Assembly (NCBI GenBank): GCA_902799345.1
Contig: CADBZW010000027.1
Coordinates: 1-43,194, forward strand
DNA: 43,194 nucleotides
Reading direction: 5' to 3'
Origin: an uncultured Bacteroidia bacterium
GTDB taxonomy: Bacteria; Bacteroidota; Bacteroidia; Bacteroidales; F082
Shown here: positions 32,226 through 40,868 of the stretch, in pieces
Layout of the letters: the number at the start of each line of letters is the position of its first letter
How positions within the stretch are numbered: position 1 is the first letter of the stretch
Notes under the pieces: generated by a model
The model's input: the letters and a program-made list of their open reading frames with translations, nothing else
Told to the model about the DNA's origin: nothing
Databases searched by the model: none
Translations under genes and position numbers: made by a program

Positions 32226-33925
32226 AACGACCGATTTGCACCATATTATGCCTCGTCACCATGGTCGGCTTCGCCATGGTTTTCGTGCAGCAACAATGGC
32301 ATCCGTTCAAGCTGAAGCCATTGGCAGGCGTCACCTTTGCCACCGAAAAACCCGAACTGACGCTCAAGGACTTCGCCTCAGGCCAATACCAAAGCCAAAC
32401 GGAACAGTACAGCCGCGAAAACTTCGGCTTCCGCGAATGGCACATCCGACTCTACAACCAACTCAACTACAGCCTTTTCAACCAAACCACCTGCCACTTC
32501 ATCGTGCCAGGAAAAGACGGCTATCTCTTTTATACAGAAGCATTTAACGACTATTACGGCATTGAGCCTATCCACCAATACAAGACTTACGACCGTGCCC
32601 GCGAATGGGCAAGGAAAAACGTCAGGATGATGAATAAGCTTAGGTATGTGCTGAAAGACTATGGCGTTGAGTTCCTGTGTTTCGCCGCACCCAACAAGGC
32701 GGAAATCTACCCCGAGTACCTGCCTTATCACCAACCTGCGCCTGCCGATGCCATCCACACAGCCGCATACTACGACTCGTTGATGACCGCCATCGACTTC
32801 CCCCATGTGGAAATGACCAAATGGTACCAGGCGATGAAGGACACCGCCTCGTTCCTCTTGTTCCCCAAACGCGACACGCACTGGCGCTATTCGGCGGTTT
32901 ATGGCTATGACAGTCTTTTCTCTTATATGAACAGCCTCAACGACTTCGGCATCCCCGACATCCATGTTGACAGGTTGGTGAAACTCGACACAATGTATCC
33001 CGAAAACGACGAGAAAACGCTCAACCTGATGTTTCCCATCGGCAACGACTCGCCCAAGTACCGCGCCGACATCAGCGTGGACTGCGGTGAAGGCTGCCGC
33101 AAACCCAAAGTGCTCTTCGTGGGCGACTCATTCGTCTGGGACTTGGAAACCTACATGCCTTGGCGTGAGTTTATGGAGTATGTCGAAATCTGGTTCTACA
33201 ACAAGTCGGCCTTCCTCGGCTTTGAAAAAGAGAAGCATCCTATCGGCGAAATCAACCGACTGCGTTCCATCCTCAATGCCGATTATGTGGTATGGTATTC
33301 CTCTGGTTATCAATGGGGATTGTCGTCATACGACTTCGTGGAAGATGCCTTGCTGCGCCTCTGTGTTAGCGACAGCCTTTTTGACGCACAAATTCCGTGG
33401 GTGATGGACAGTTTGAGCCACGACAGCCTTTTCTGGAAATACCATTACCCATGGCGCTATTCCGAGCACCGCGACGATAGCTTGAGGCATTATGCCATCA
33501 AGACGCTGAAAGATGACCCCGAACTCATCCCAGGCCTCGGCGGTGAGACCATGCCCACTATCCGCAACTCTCAAGCCATTGCTTTGGCCCAACAAGCCAA
33601 TGCCATCGCCAACGACCGACAATGGAAGACCGCCTTGAACATTCAAGCCTCAAGAACGGGACGCACGTTTGACGAGCTTTTGGACGAAGAGGCCGAAAAC
33701 GTGATGTTAGGCAGGCCTTTGATGCGGCAAGAAATTGCAGTCGACACAGCCTCCATTATCGAGTTTGAGGTCCACAAACTGATGGAGCAATGGCGCAACA
33801 ACGCTGAGAGCGTCAATTACTTGGAGGACAAAGCCGCTGAGCGCGGGATGACCTTCGAGGAAATGCTGGAAGCCGATGCCCGCTGGGTGATCGACGAACG
33901 GCTGCGCAACGGGGAGTTGTTCTAA
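32222..33925 (+). CDS. AlgJ/AlgX/DHHW-type SGNH protein 8, canonical catalytic motifs
   Basis: A 567-residue long form and the last gene of the cluster. It is the only one of the eight with the canonical Asp-x-His-Trp motif (D218, T219, H220, W221 in KRDTHW) together with VGDSF and nucleophile Ser303, so it is the best candidate for a full SGNH acyltransferase or esterase. It also has the anchor ICTILCLVTMVGFAMVF, ENFGFREWHIRLYNQLNY, DYYGIE and APNKAEIYPEYLP. Two helical modules follow (about 459-495 and 518-560). It ends 116 bases before the convergent GH16-like gene. Confidence 0.87.
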   Translation: MKRPICTILCLVTMVGFAMVFVQQQWHPFKLKPLAGVTFATEKPELTLKDFASGQYQSQTEQYSRENFGFREWHIRLYNQLNYSLFNQTTCHFIVPGKDGYLFYTEAFNDYYGIEPIHQYKTYDRAREWARKNVRMMNKLRYVLKDYGVEFLCFAAPNKAEIYPEYLPYHQPAPADAIHTAAYYDSLMTAIDFPHVEMTKWYQAMKDTASFLLFPKRDTHWRYSAVYGYDSLFSYMNSLNDFGIPDIHVDRLVKLDTMYPENDEKTLNLMFPIGNDSPKYRADISVDCGEGCRKPKVLFVGDSFVWDLETYMPWREFMEYVEIWFYNKSAFLGFEKEKHPIGEINRLRSILNADYVVWYSSGYQWGLSSYDFVEDALLRLCVSDSLFDAQIPWVMDSLSHDSLFWKYHYPWRYSEHRDDSLRHYAIKTLKDDPELIPGLGGETMPTIRNSQAIALAQQANAIANDRQWKTALNIQASRTGRTFDELLDEEAENVMLGRPLMRQEIAVDTASIIEFEVHKLMEQWRNNAESVNYLEDKAAERGMTFEEMLEADARWVIDERLRNGELF

Positions 33926-33933
33926 ACCTCAGT

Positions 33934-34021
33934 CGTCATGGCGGGCTTGACCCGCCATCTCCTAAGCGACATAGACAAACATTCGCGTATAGGAGATGGC
34001 GGATCCTTGTCCGCCATGACG
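33934..34021. repeat. Long inverted repeat between convergent genes
   Basis: Arms of about 30 bases: CGTCATGGCGGGCTTGACCC through ATCTCCT (33934-33963) and AGGAGATGGCGG through CCGCCATGACG (33991-34021), with a 27-base centre. Each arm also holds its own GGCGG/CCGCC hairpin. It looks like a dispersed element and could end transcription from both sides. Confidence 0.85.
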
Positions 34022-34041
34022 GTATAGGCTTTGGGTAAATC

Positions 34042-36015
34042 TTATTCCACCACTATCTCATAAACCCTACCTTCAATATCACTCTTATTATAAGGAATCA
34101 GCCCCTGCTCCCAAACGATGGGTGGCCACCATTCCGAGTAGTGGTACTCTTGCGTGACGATAGCCTTCATCTGGTTGTTCGGAATCGAGGTGTACTCGTT
34201 GTTCATATAGCCCATCACCCGCATGTGCTCCGGGTCGGGACCCAGCCGCCAAATGATTTCGGTCGGCTTCCATTCGATTTCGTAGTAATAATACGGCTCC
34301 TTAAAGGCTTTGTTGCTCATCGGGACGCGCTCGGTGAGGGCCTTGTAGAGCTTGTACCAGCGCAAAGTCTCAAACTTGTTCTCTTTGCCGTAAGGGATGC
34401 TGTCGATGCCCCATGAGAAATACTTGGGCGAAGGTACGGCCAAGTCCCAGTTGGTGCAGCAATACATCACATCATCGTTCAAGGTCTCGTCTTGCTCCAC
34501 GCAGATGCTGTCGGCCCGCTTGCCGTAATAGTCTCTCGGCCAAAAACGCGAGGCCTTCACGATTTCAATATCGATTTCGGAATAATGATAGTCGGGACGG
34601 CGCACAGGGTTCTCTGAGTCGTCGTTCTTATCCACATAACCACCTTCAGCCTCGTCGTGACGACGGTTGTTCCAAGCATGGTTATCGCTGTAAATCAACC
34701 AGAAAGCGTAAGTCAGGCCGTTCCAGATGTTCTCGTCGTTGAGCATCACAGGGAACTTGATTTTGCCACGGAACTTACCATAGGTAAAGCCCACACGGGT
34801 CCTTATGCCCGTCGATTCCTTGTGCAAATTGTTCAGGTCATCATTGCCTGGGTTGATGAGACTGATGTAACTGCCATCGTCGGCAAGGCGGACGGTTTGG
34901 CAAGGCGTTTCGCTCACCACAGGCCAGTTCATCTGTAACTCTGTGCTGTCGAAACGATTACGGTTGGCTTCGTAATCGGCTCTCGTATAAGGGTTTTCGC
35001 CCACCACATCTTGGATGACGGGGATGTTGCGCAAGGTGTATTGCTTGCTGATGGAACTGAAAAACTGCTCGTACAAGGCACTGCGATACAACGAGTCATC
35101 CGTGCCGCAGTGGCAATTGGTGGTATCCAAATGATAGCCGATATTGTTCACCTTCGACTCGTCAATGAACACACCCTTGTCGACGGCGATGACGGCGCGG
35201 GTCTTCAGCTTGCGTTTCGAGCGGATGACCTTGATGTTTTTCGAAGGATGCGTCTCAAACCAGCCGTAAGGGTTCACAAACTGGCCGTTTTCGTCAGTCT
35301 GCCCAATATGCTGCACATAATCAGGGATTTCTTTCAAGCCTTCTTCTTTGCAGAGCACCAAGATAAAGCTGTATTCGCCCACGCGCGGATTGCGTTTCCA
35401 ACGGTGGTTCACGTCACCATTATTCCGGTTATCGCTGATGACCCAGAGGGCATCCAGATAAAGTTGCTCGTCCACGCTGCAGCCATTATTTTCCGCCTTC
35501 TCCACTATGCTGTTGTACCATTCCGGCACGTTGTGGATGGAGTTGATGACTTGTTGTATATGCTCGGGACTGAAACTGTTTTCGGAGAGGTCGGCGCCAT
35601 AGTATTGCTTTTCGTCGCGCGGGTTGCCCACAATACGGAAAGCGTCTTTCGTGCGGTGGTGCTCAATGGGCTTGAATCCGATGCTCACGTCCTCCCAGCT
35701 GCCGTAGAAGTTCTCGTTGGCCAAAGGCAAAGTATCGGCAAACTTATAGCTTTCGTTTTGGTAGTAAATCTTATAGTATTTGTACTTTTTCGACAGCGTA
35801 AAAAAGCGGAACTCAAACATTCCCGATCCATCTTTGGTCTGATTCACCGAGGGCAAGGTGATGCCTTCCAAAACGGCATCGTCCAGGTCCATATCGAGGG
35901 TAACCGTTCGACTGCGACCGAAGTTTGACATCGGGCGGAAATAATTGGTTTTCAACAAGATTAAACCCAAGAGTAGCAGTAATAGCCACCAGTATTTTTT
36001 GTTGCTTTTTTCCAT
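34042..36015 (-). CDS. Membrane-anchored GH16-like protein with a helical module shared with the SGNH proteins
   Basis: A 657-residue protein with an N-terminal anchor (YWWLLLLLLGLILLKTNYF). The C-terminal half looks like the jelly-roll fold of glycoside hydrolase family 16: FTYGKFRGKIKFP, GLTYAFWLIYSD, then SEIDIEIVKAS with the E-x-D-x-E active-site motif (Glu480 nucleophile, Asp482, Glu484 acid/base), then YYYYEIEWKPTEIIWRLG. Family members cut or transfer beta-1,3/1,4-glucans and galactans. The N-terminal ~150 residues are unassigned. Residues 149-193 (NVPEWYNSIVEKAENNGCSV..) match the helical module at the C-terminus of the SGNH proteins across the terminator. The start lies 4 bases after the stop of the AAA ATPase gene, suggesting coupling. 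Confidence 0.75.
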   Translation of the reverse strand: MEKSNKKYWWLLLLLLGLILLKTNYFRPMSNFGRSRTVTLDMDLDDAVLEGITLPSVNQTKDGSGMFEFRFFTLSKKYKYYKIYYQNESYKFADTLPLANENFYGSWEDVSIGFKPIEHHRTKDAFRIVGNPRDEKQYYGADLSENSFSPEHIQQVINSIHNVPEWYNSIVEKAENNGCSVDEQLYLDALWVISDNRNNGDVNHRWKRNPRVGEYSFILVLCKEEGLKEIPDYVQHIGQTDENGQFVNPYGWFETHPSKNIKVIRSKRKLKTRAVIAVDKGVFIDESKVNNIGYHLDTTNCHCGTDDSLYRSALYEQFFSSISKQYTLRNIPVIQDVVGENPYTRADYEANRNRFDSTELQMNWPVVSETPCQTVRLADDGSYISLINPGNDDLNNLHKESTGIRTRVGFTYGKFRGKIKFPVMLNDENIWNGLTYAFWLIYSDNHAWNNRRHDEAEGGYVDKNDDSENPVRRPDYHYSEIDIEIVKASRFWPRDYYGKRADSICVEQDETLNDDVMYCCTNWDLAVPSPKYFSWGIDSIPYGKENKFETLRWYKLYKALTERVPMSNKAFKEPYYYYEIEWKPTEIIWRLGPDPEHMRVMGYMNNEYTSIPNNQMKAIVTQEYHYSEWWPPIVWEQGLIPYNKSDIEGRVYEIVVE

Positions 36016-36019
36016 AGCA

Positions 36020-37141
36020 TCAATAGTTTTCTCTTAACCAAATATCGAAAAATTTGTCATAAACAGTATAAACGCCCTGCTCTTCAGTAATAAATTCCTT
36101 GTCCAACAAGCTATTGCAAGCCGATTGCACGGTGCTCGTCGAATAGATTTTGTGTCGTTTAACGAAATTAACCGAAGTGATTTTTGAAGCCTTGCCCTCA
36201 CGATTGATAGCCAGCAGTAGTTCCTTCTGCTTTTCGGGCAGTTGAAACATCTTTTCGGCGTATGTGAAATCATTCGATTCGATAATACTTTGGATGGCTT
36301 CCTCCATTTCGTCTAAGCCATATTCTTGGTTCTCGGTCTGTAGCCTAAACATGGCATTTAGCGTTTTTTGCATATACCAAGTAATACCATCAAAACGATT
36401 GTATAATTCATCTATCACATTGATATTCAATGTTTTATTCGCTTCTGCAAACAAACCACAGGCAAACTTGCGGTATTTTTCCTTGTCAATTGGTCCCAGA
36501 TGCATAACTGAAGCACTTTGGTAGAAAGGATGCGACGCGCTGGTAAATAACTCGCCCATCATGTGGTGCTGACTACCGGCAAAGATAAACTTGGTGTTGT
36601 GGCAGTTCTGTATGTAGGTTCTCAACAAGGCTTCCACATTCTTTTCGGGATATTTGGCAATCTGCTGAAACTCGTCAATTGCCACAATATTCGGTTTTTC
36701 CGAGTGCTCAAGGTAGTCAAAAATCTCTTCCAAAGTGATATAAGGTTCGCGCAACTCCCCCAACTGCAGATTGAGTTTCGGTACGCCAGCCAAATCCGTT
36801 GTCATCACCAATGACAGCGAGCGCACCGCTGCACTGAAGCGTTGCAGCCACACCGTTCCTTTCGGCGCCAAGGCATTCACGATGGAACGGCTCATCATAT
36901 ACACCATCTCACGCAAAGTGCCCGTCGCGTAAAAATCGACAATAAACAAATTATAGTCTTTTTCAAGGCCGAAAGTGTCAAAACAATGGGAAATCAGTCC
37001 CGACTTGCCGATTTTTCGGGTTGCGACCAAAGCCACATCATTCCCGTTTTCCAGCTCTTGGAGTAACTTTTGGCTTTCTTTCTCCCTGTCGCAGAAATAC
37101 TTAGCCGAAACATAACCTTTTGTTACAAATGGGTTCATCAT
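36020..37141 (-). CDS. AAA ATPase of the archaeal-type (PF01637-like) family
   Basis: A 373-residue ATP-binding protein. MNPFVTKGYVSAKYFCDRE is the usual opening of this family. Walker A is ATRKIGKSG (residues 40-48), Walker B is NIVAIDEFQQI, and FIFAGSQHHMM fits a sensor/switch region. The C-terminal ~80 residues look like a winged helix (STSTVQSACNSLLDKEFI) followed by YDKFFDIWLRE, typical of the family. Cellular role unknown; relatives are often found singly and patchily. The start is the ATG pair at 37141/37138; an upstream in-frame TTG is less likely. A good -7 element precedes it, and the GH16-like gene follows directly. Confidence 0.85.
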   Translation of the reverse strand: MMNPFVTKGYVSAKYFCDREKESQKLLQELENGNDVALVATRKIGKSGLISHCFDTFGLEKDYNLFIVDFYATGTLREMVYMMSRSIVNALAPKGTVWLQRFSAAVRSLSLVMTTDLAGVPKLNLQLGELREPYITLEEIFDYLEHSEKPNIVAIDEFQQIAKYPEKNVEALLRTYIQNCHNTKFIFAGSQHHMMGELFTSASHPFYQSASVMHLGPIDKEKYRKFACGLFAEANKTLNINVIDELYNRFDGITWYMQKTLNAMFRLQTENQEYGLDEMEEAIQSIIESNDFTYAEKMFQLPEKQKELLLAINREGKASKITSVNFVKRHKIYSTSTVQSACNSLLDKEFITEEQGVYTVYDKFFDIWLRENY

Positions 37142-37164
37142 TGTTTTATGCAAAAATAATTATG

Positions 37165-37172
37165 CAAAGGTA
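37165..37172 (-). promoter_or_regulatory. Candidate -7 element of the AAA ATPase gene
   Basis: TACCTTTG on the minus strand is a full match; a second, TATTTTTG, lies at 37151-37158. Either gives a short leader to the ATG at 37141. No clear -33 TTTG. Confidence 0.5.
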
Positions 37173-37204
37173 ATAATTTTTTCTACATAAAAATAAATAA
37201 TTGT

Positions 37205-39025
37205 CTAATATCTCACGATTTTCTGGGTATGTTCGCCGATTCTGAGGACATAGACCCCTGCCTTCAGATGTGGATTGAAGGTGATGGTAGGATTGGCATT
37301 GTCAAACTGGCAGGGCATAGCGAAAACCTTTCTGCCCAACAAGTCGTAGATGCTGATTTCGTCTGCACCTAAATCGGCATCAATGCTGATGTGAATCTCG
37401 TTTGAGAAAGGATTGGGATAAAAAGAAAAACTGACTGTCTCCTCGTCAGAGAATACATTCATGAAAGCCTCGATTTGCTCATTCATACGCTCGTTCCTCC
37501 CTCGCAGGAAGGCGTCTATCACTTCAATATCGGCCAACCAACGCGACATATTGGTCGGAAAATGGAATCTATAGCTTTGATTCGGGACTTCATCTTCAAT
37601 TTCCGCACGCAGCGCATCCAAGACAGGTCCTGTATGGCCGTAATTCAGCCGTGTGGCCATCAATTCCCCAAAACGCGAACGGAGCGCTGTGACGAATTCT
37701 TCGTTCCTTAACAGACGACGATAGAACAAGGTGGAAGTCGCATTGGAGGGGCCCAGGTTGTCGCTGGTGTCAATGATATTGGCAAACACATCCCAATCGC
37801 GGAAGAAACAACCATCGCCGTCAAAAAAGAACCACCGCCACTTCCTATCCTCCGCTTGCCAACAACGGACATTATTGGCTGGCCAGTCAACATTGGCGGA
37901 ATACAACTCAAAAACCAAGTAATCAATGAAATTGTGCATGTCAATCTTTGAGCACAGATAGTCATAATTTTCAGGCAACGACACATCGGAATCCTCAAGC
38001 CAGTCGTAGAGTTCCTGCCATTCAGCATCGTCGCCATTATCCAAAGTATTCCAATTTTTGATGATATTGCAACTATCGGGGTCAACATCATAATGATCCT
38101 CCAAATAGCGCTCGTCTGTCGCTTCTTCCAAATAATAAATGCCCCAATACTCACCATTCAGAAACATGACCGTAGCTCGTGTACCCAACACATCCATATC
38201 CATTCGACGTGCGACACGATGCGCCAAAGCATCATTCAATCCGATTTGAAGCCAGTTGCTGCACCTAAACGGCTTAAGCGTTAAATGCTTTACGTTTTCG
38301 ATAGGCGCATCATCGAAAAAATGATGTTTAAAGCGTTTTTTACCATATTCCTCGCGGGCATAGAGCTTCAGGCCTTTCTGTTGAAACCTACGCGACGCAC
38401 CGCCATGTGTGCGCAATCCCGCCTGTTGGTTGATTCCCCTATTATCCAGCTCATAAAACTCCACATTGCAGCATCGTTCCCATTCCCTGCCCTTACAGAA
38501 ATAATTACCCGTCCATTGGGGCAAACTCGATGATTGCCATGCTCCAGGCACAAAGATACCTCTGGAGAAACTGAACAAGTCCAACGAGTCGGCACAAAGC
38601 GAAACCGCGGGCAGACCATGCGTGTCGCAGCCTAAAGCTTTGATAAAATAACTGTGTGTCACAACCGAACTGATACATTCTTCAGCTTCATTGAATACAG
38701 CAGCACGAATGACGATGCAATGTTGCACCGAATCGACAGCATAAAACTCGTCGCTAGGGCAATTCACTACGGTATAAATGTCGGATGTTGAATACTTACT
38801 GGCATCAAGCGCCAAAGACTCGGCATAAATAGGCGACTGTGCCGTCGGGCGGTTGCCATTGGTAGTGTAGCGTATATGGTTTTGCGGATAATAGTTGTAC
38901 AACTCCAACGAAAAAACATCATCATAAAAGCCACCGCGCGTCGAAAACAACACCGTGTCGTTTTGGGCTTGCGCGGCAAAGCCAACCATCAAGCACGCAA
39001 CAAGTAGTATTTTTTTGATTCTCAT
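37205..39025 (-). CDS. CotH-kinase-family secreted protein A with T9SS signal
   Basis: A 606-residue protein. Signal peptide MRIKKILLVACLMVGFAAQAQ sets the start at 39025. A short Fn3-like/chitobiase C-terminal-like domain follows (HIRYTTNGNRPTAQSPIY), then the CotH domain: GLRTHGGASRRFQQKGLKLY, MFLNGEYWGIYYLEEATDER, NFIDYLVFELYSANVDWPAN and KWRWFFFDGDGCFF with the acidic Asp-Gly-Asp metal-binding segment. CotH proteins are atypical protein kinases in Bacillus; bacterial secreted relatives are poorly understood. The C-terminus (FYPNPFSNEIHI, DLLGRKVFA, GVYVLRIG, KIVRY) is a T9SS sorting domain. Its ATG overlaps the stop of the paralogue upstream (ATGA). Confidence 0.9.
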   Translation of the reverse strand: MRIKKILLVACLMVGFAAQAQNDTVLFSTRGGFYDDVFSLELYNYYPQNHIRYTTNGNRPTAQSPIYAESLALDASKYSTSDIYTVVNCPSDEFYAVDSVQHCIVIRAAVFNEAEECISSVVTHSYFIKALGCDTHGLPAVSLCADSLDLFSFSRGIFVPGAWQSSSLPQWTGNYFCKGREWERCCNVEFYELDNRGINQQAGLRTHGGASRRFQQKGLKLYAREEYGKKRFKHHFFDDAPIENVKHLTLKPFRCSNWLQIGLNDALAHRVARRMDMDVLGTRATVMFLNGEYWGIYYLEEATDERYLEDHYDVDPDSCNIIKNWNTLDNGDDAEWQELYDWLEDSDVSLPENYDYLCSKIDMHNFIDYLVFELYSANVDWPANNVRCWQAEDRKWRWFFFDGDGCFFRDWDVFANIIDTSDNLGPSNATSTLFYRRLLRNEEFVTALRSRFGELMATRLNYGHTGPVLDALRAEIEDEVPNQSYRFHFPTNMSRWLADIEVIDAFLRGRNERMNEQIEAFMNVFSDEETVSFSFYPNPFSNEIHISIDADLGADEISIYDLLGRKVFAMPCQFDNANPTITFNPHLKAGVYVLRIGEHTQKIVRY

Positions 39026-40845
39026 TGTCTTACGATTTTCATAGTTTGACAGCCCAATTTCAACACATACACGCCTGCACATAAATTGGGCTGAAGCATT
39101 ATGTCGTTGTAACCATGGCTTAACATACAAGACTGAGCGAAAACCTTTCTGCCAAAAAGATCATAAATGCTGATTTCGTCGGCCACAAGTCGTTCGGAAC
39201 CGATGCAAACATGAATCTCATCCGAGAAAGGATTGGGGTAACACATGAAATCGAGGATTTGCTCTTCAAACACGGAAAGAAAAACACCCAATTCCTCTAT
39301 GATTGCCGTAGGTCTTTCGCTTAAAAAATTGTCTATCACTGCCATGCAATACCATTCCCATGTAGAATAGTTACTGGGCGAATGGAACCGCTCTATCTGG
39401 TTAGGCACTTCGTACATAAGTGTCTGCTTGATGTATTCAAAATAAGGTTTGGTATTCTGATACGAAAATACCGTAGAAGCCAATTGGTTGAATCGGTTTG
39501 CAAATTGTTCCTTAAAGTGATTGTTTTCCAACAACCTCCTGAAGAACAGCGTCGCCCTTTTGCTGGAAGGATAACCTTCATCGCCATCGTAAGTCGCATT
39601 GGCAAAGACATCGAATGACTGCGCTTCAAGACAGGCATCGCCATCATAAAAAATCCATCTCCATTTACCGTCACCAAGCTGCCACATCCTCACATTGTAG
39701 GCGGGCCAGTCAAGGTTGGCGGAGAATAGCTCCATAACATAATAGTCTATGAAATTTGCAATGTCGATATGCGCTTCAGCATAGGCGTATTGTTCCTCAT
39801 CGGATAGGTCGGCAGTTTCCATCCAAGTGCACAAAGCATAGAAATTATCGGAGTTGCCACATTCCAATTCATTCCAAATATTGATAAGATTTACCGCTTC
39901 GATGTCGACACCCAGATGGTCTTCCAAAAAGCGCTCATCAGTCTTTTCGGCCACATAATAGATGCCCCAATACTCGCCATTAAGGAACAACGATGTCGGC
40001 CTTGAGGCCTGCGACTCCACATTAAGATGTTGGGCTATGCGGCTACAAATGTAGTCCTTGCACCCCGAACCGTTCCAAGCGGCACCATAAGGCTTCAAAC
40101 AGAGATGTTTGAAATTATTAAGTGGCAAAGTTTCAAAAAACTTATGCTTAAGACGCTTTTTCCCATATTCCTCACGAGCATAAATTTTCAGTCCCTTCTG
40201 CCCACGCCATCTCGACTGCTTACCGTGCGTCCTTAATCCCACCTGTTGGTTGACCCCAGTATTATCCCTTTCATAGAATTCGAAATTGCTCCATCGTTCC
40301 CATTCGTCCCCCCTCATGAAATAATTACCAGTAAAATAAGGATCCAACGAGTCGTAATTCACACCAGGAACAAAAATACCCGTTTCATAATCAAATAAAT
40401 CCAACGAATCGGCGCAAAGTGAGACGGCAGGCAGGCCATGCGTGTCGCAACCCAATGAGCGGATGAAATAGCTGTTGGTCTTCACCGCACTGACGCAACT
40501 GTCATTCTCATCAAAAACAGCGGCACGAATCACGATGCAATGTCGTACCGAATCAGGGAGATAAAAGTCCTGCTCGGGACAATTGATGATGGTATAGATG
40601 TCAGCATTTGAAAAAAGATGCTCATCCAGCACCAGGGCCTCTTCATACAAAGGTGAATGCGCCGTGGGGGTGTTGCCATTGGTGGTGTAACGGATATGGT
40701 TCTGCGGATAATAATTGTACAATTCCAATTGGAACACATCTTCATAAAAGCCACCTTGGGCCGAAAAGATGACCGTGTCGTTTTGTGCCTTCGCAAAAAA
40801 CGCGGTAAACAAAACAAATCCTATGAACCACAGGCATCTTTTCAT
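39022..40845 (-). CDS. CotH-kinase-family secreted protein B with T9SS signal
   Basis: A 607-residue tandem paralogue of protein A with the same domain order: signal peptide MKRCLWFIGFVLFTAFFAKAQ, Fn3-like HIRYTTNGNTPTAHSPLY, CotH domain (GLRTHGKQSRWRGQKGLKIY, LFLNGEYWGIYYVAEKTDER, NFIDYYVMELFSANLDWPAY, KWRWIFYDGDACLE) and a T9SS sorting domain (CYPNPFSDEIHV, DLFGRKVFA, GVYVLKLG). The start at 40845 is set by the signal peptide; the frame runs open for 64 codons further upstream. A -7 element lies 24 bases before it. The two genes form an operon by duplication. Confidence 0.9.
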   Translation of the reverse strand: MKRCLWFIGFVLFTAFFAKAQNDTVIFSAQGGFYEDVFQLELYNYYPQNHIRYTTNGNTPTAHSPLYEEALVLDEHLFSNADIYTIINCPEQDFYLPDSVRHCIVIRAAVFDENDSCVSAVKTNSYFIRSLGCDTHGLPAVSLCADSLDLFDYETGIFVPGVNYDSLDPYFTGNYFMRGDEWERWSNFEFYERDNTGVNQQVGLRTHGKQSRWRGQKGLKIYAREEYGKKRLKHKFFETLPLNNFKHLCLKPYGAAWNGSGCKDYICSRIAQHLNVESQASRPTSLFLNGEYWGIYYVAEKTDERFLEDHLGVDIEAVNLINIWNELECGNSDNFYALCTWMETADLSDEEQYAYAEAHIDIANFIDYYVMELFSANLDWPAYNVRMWQLGDGKWRWIFYDGDACLEAQSFDVFANATYDGDEGYPSSKRATLFFRRLLENNHFKEQFANRFNQLASTVFSYQNTKPYFEYIKQTLMYEVPNQIERFHSPSNYSTWEWYCMAVIDNFLSERPTAIIEELGVFLSVFEEQILDFMCYPNPFSDEIHVCIGSERLVADEISIYDLFGRKVFAQSCMLSHGYNDIMLQPNLCAGVYVLKLGCQTMKIVRQ

Positions 40846-40868
40846 AATAACTAGCTTGATTATCAGTG

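Noticed and set aside
34042-36015. Treating this gene as another AlgJ/DHHW protein because of its helical module
   Set aside because: It lacks the GDSF and xHW motifs and instead has the GH16 E-I-D-I-E motif and jelly-roll segments.
37142-37153. TTG start for the AAA ATPase
   Set aside because: The ATG at 37141 or 37138 gives the usual family N-terminus MNPFVTKGY; the TTG adds only four residues without support.
39026-39130. Upstream extension of CotH protein A
   Set aside because: It overlaps the coding end of CotH protein B in another frame; the signal peptide and the ATGA overlap fix the start at 39025.
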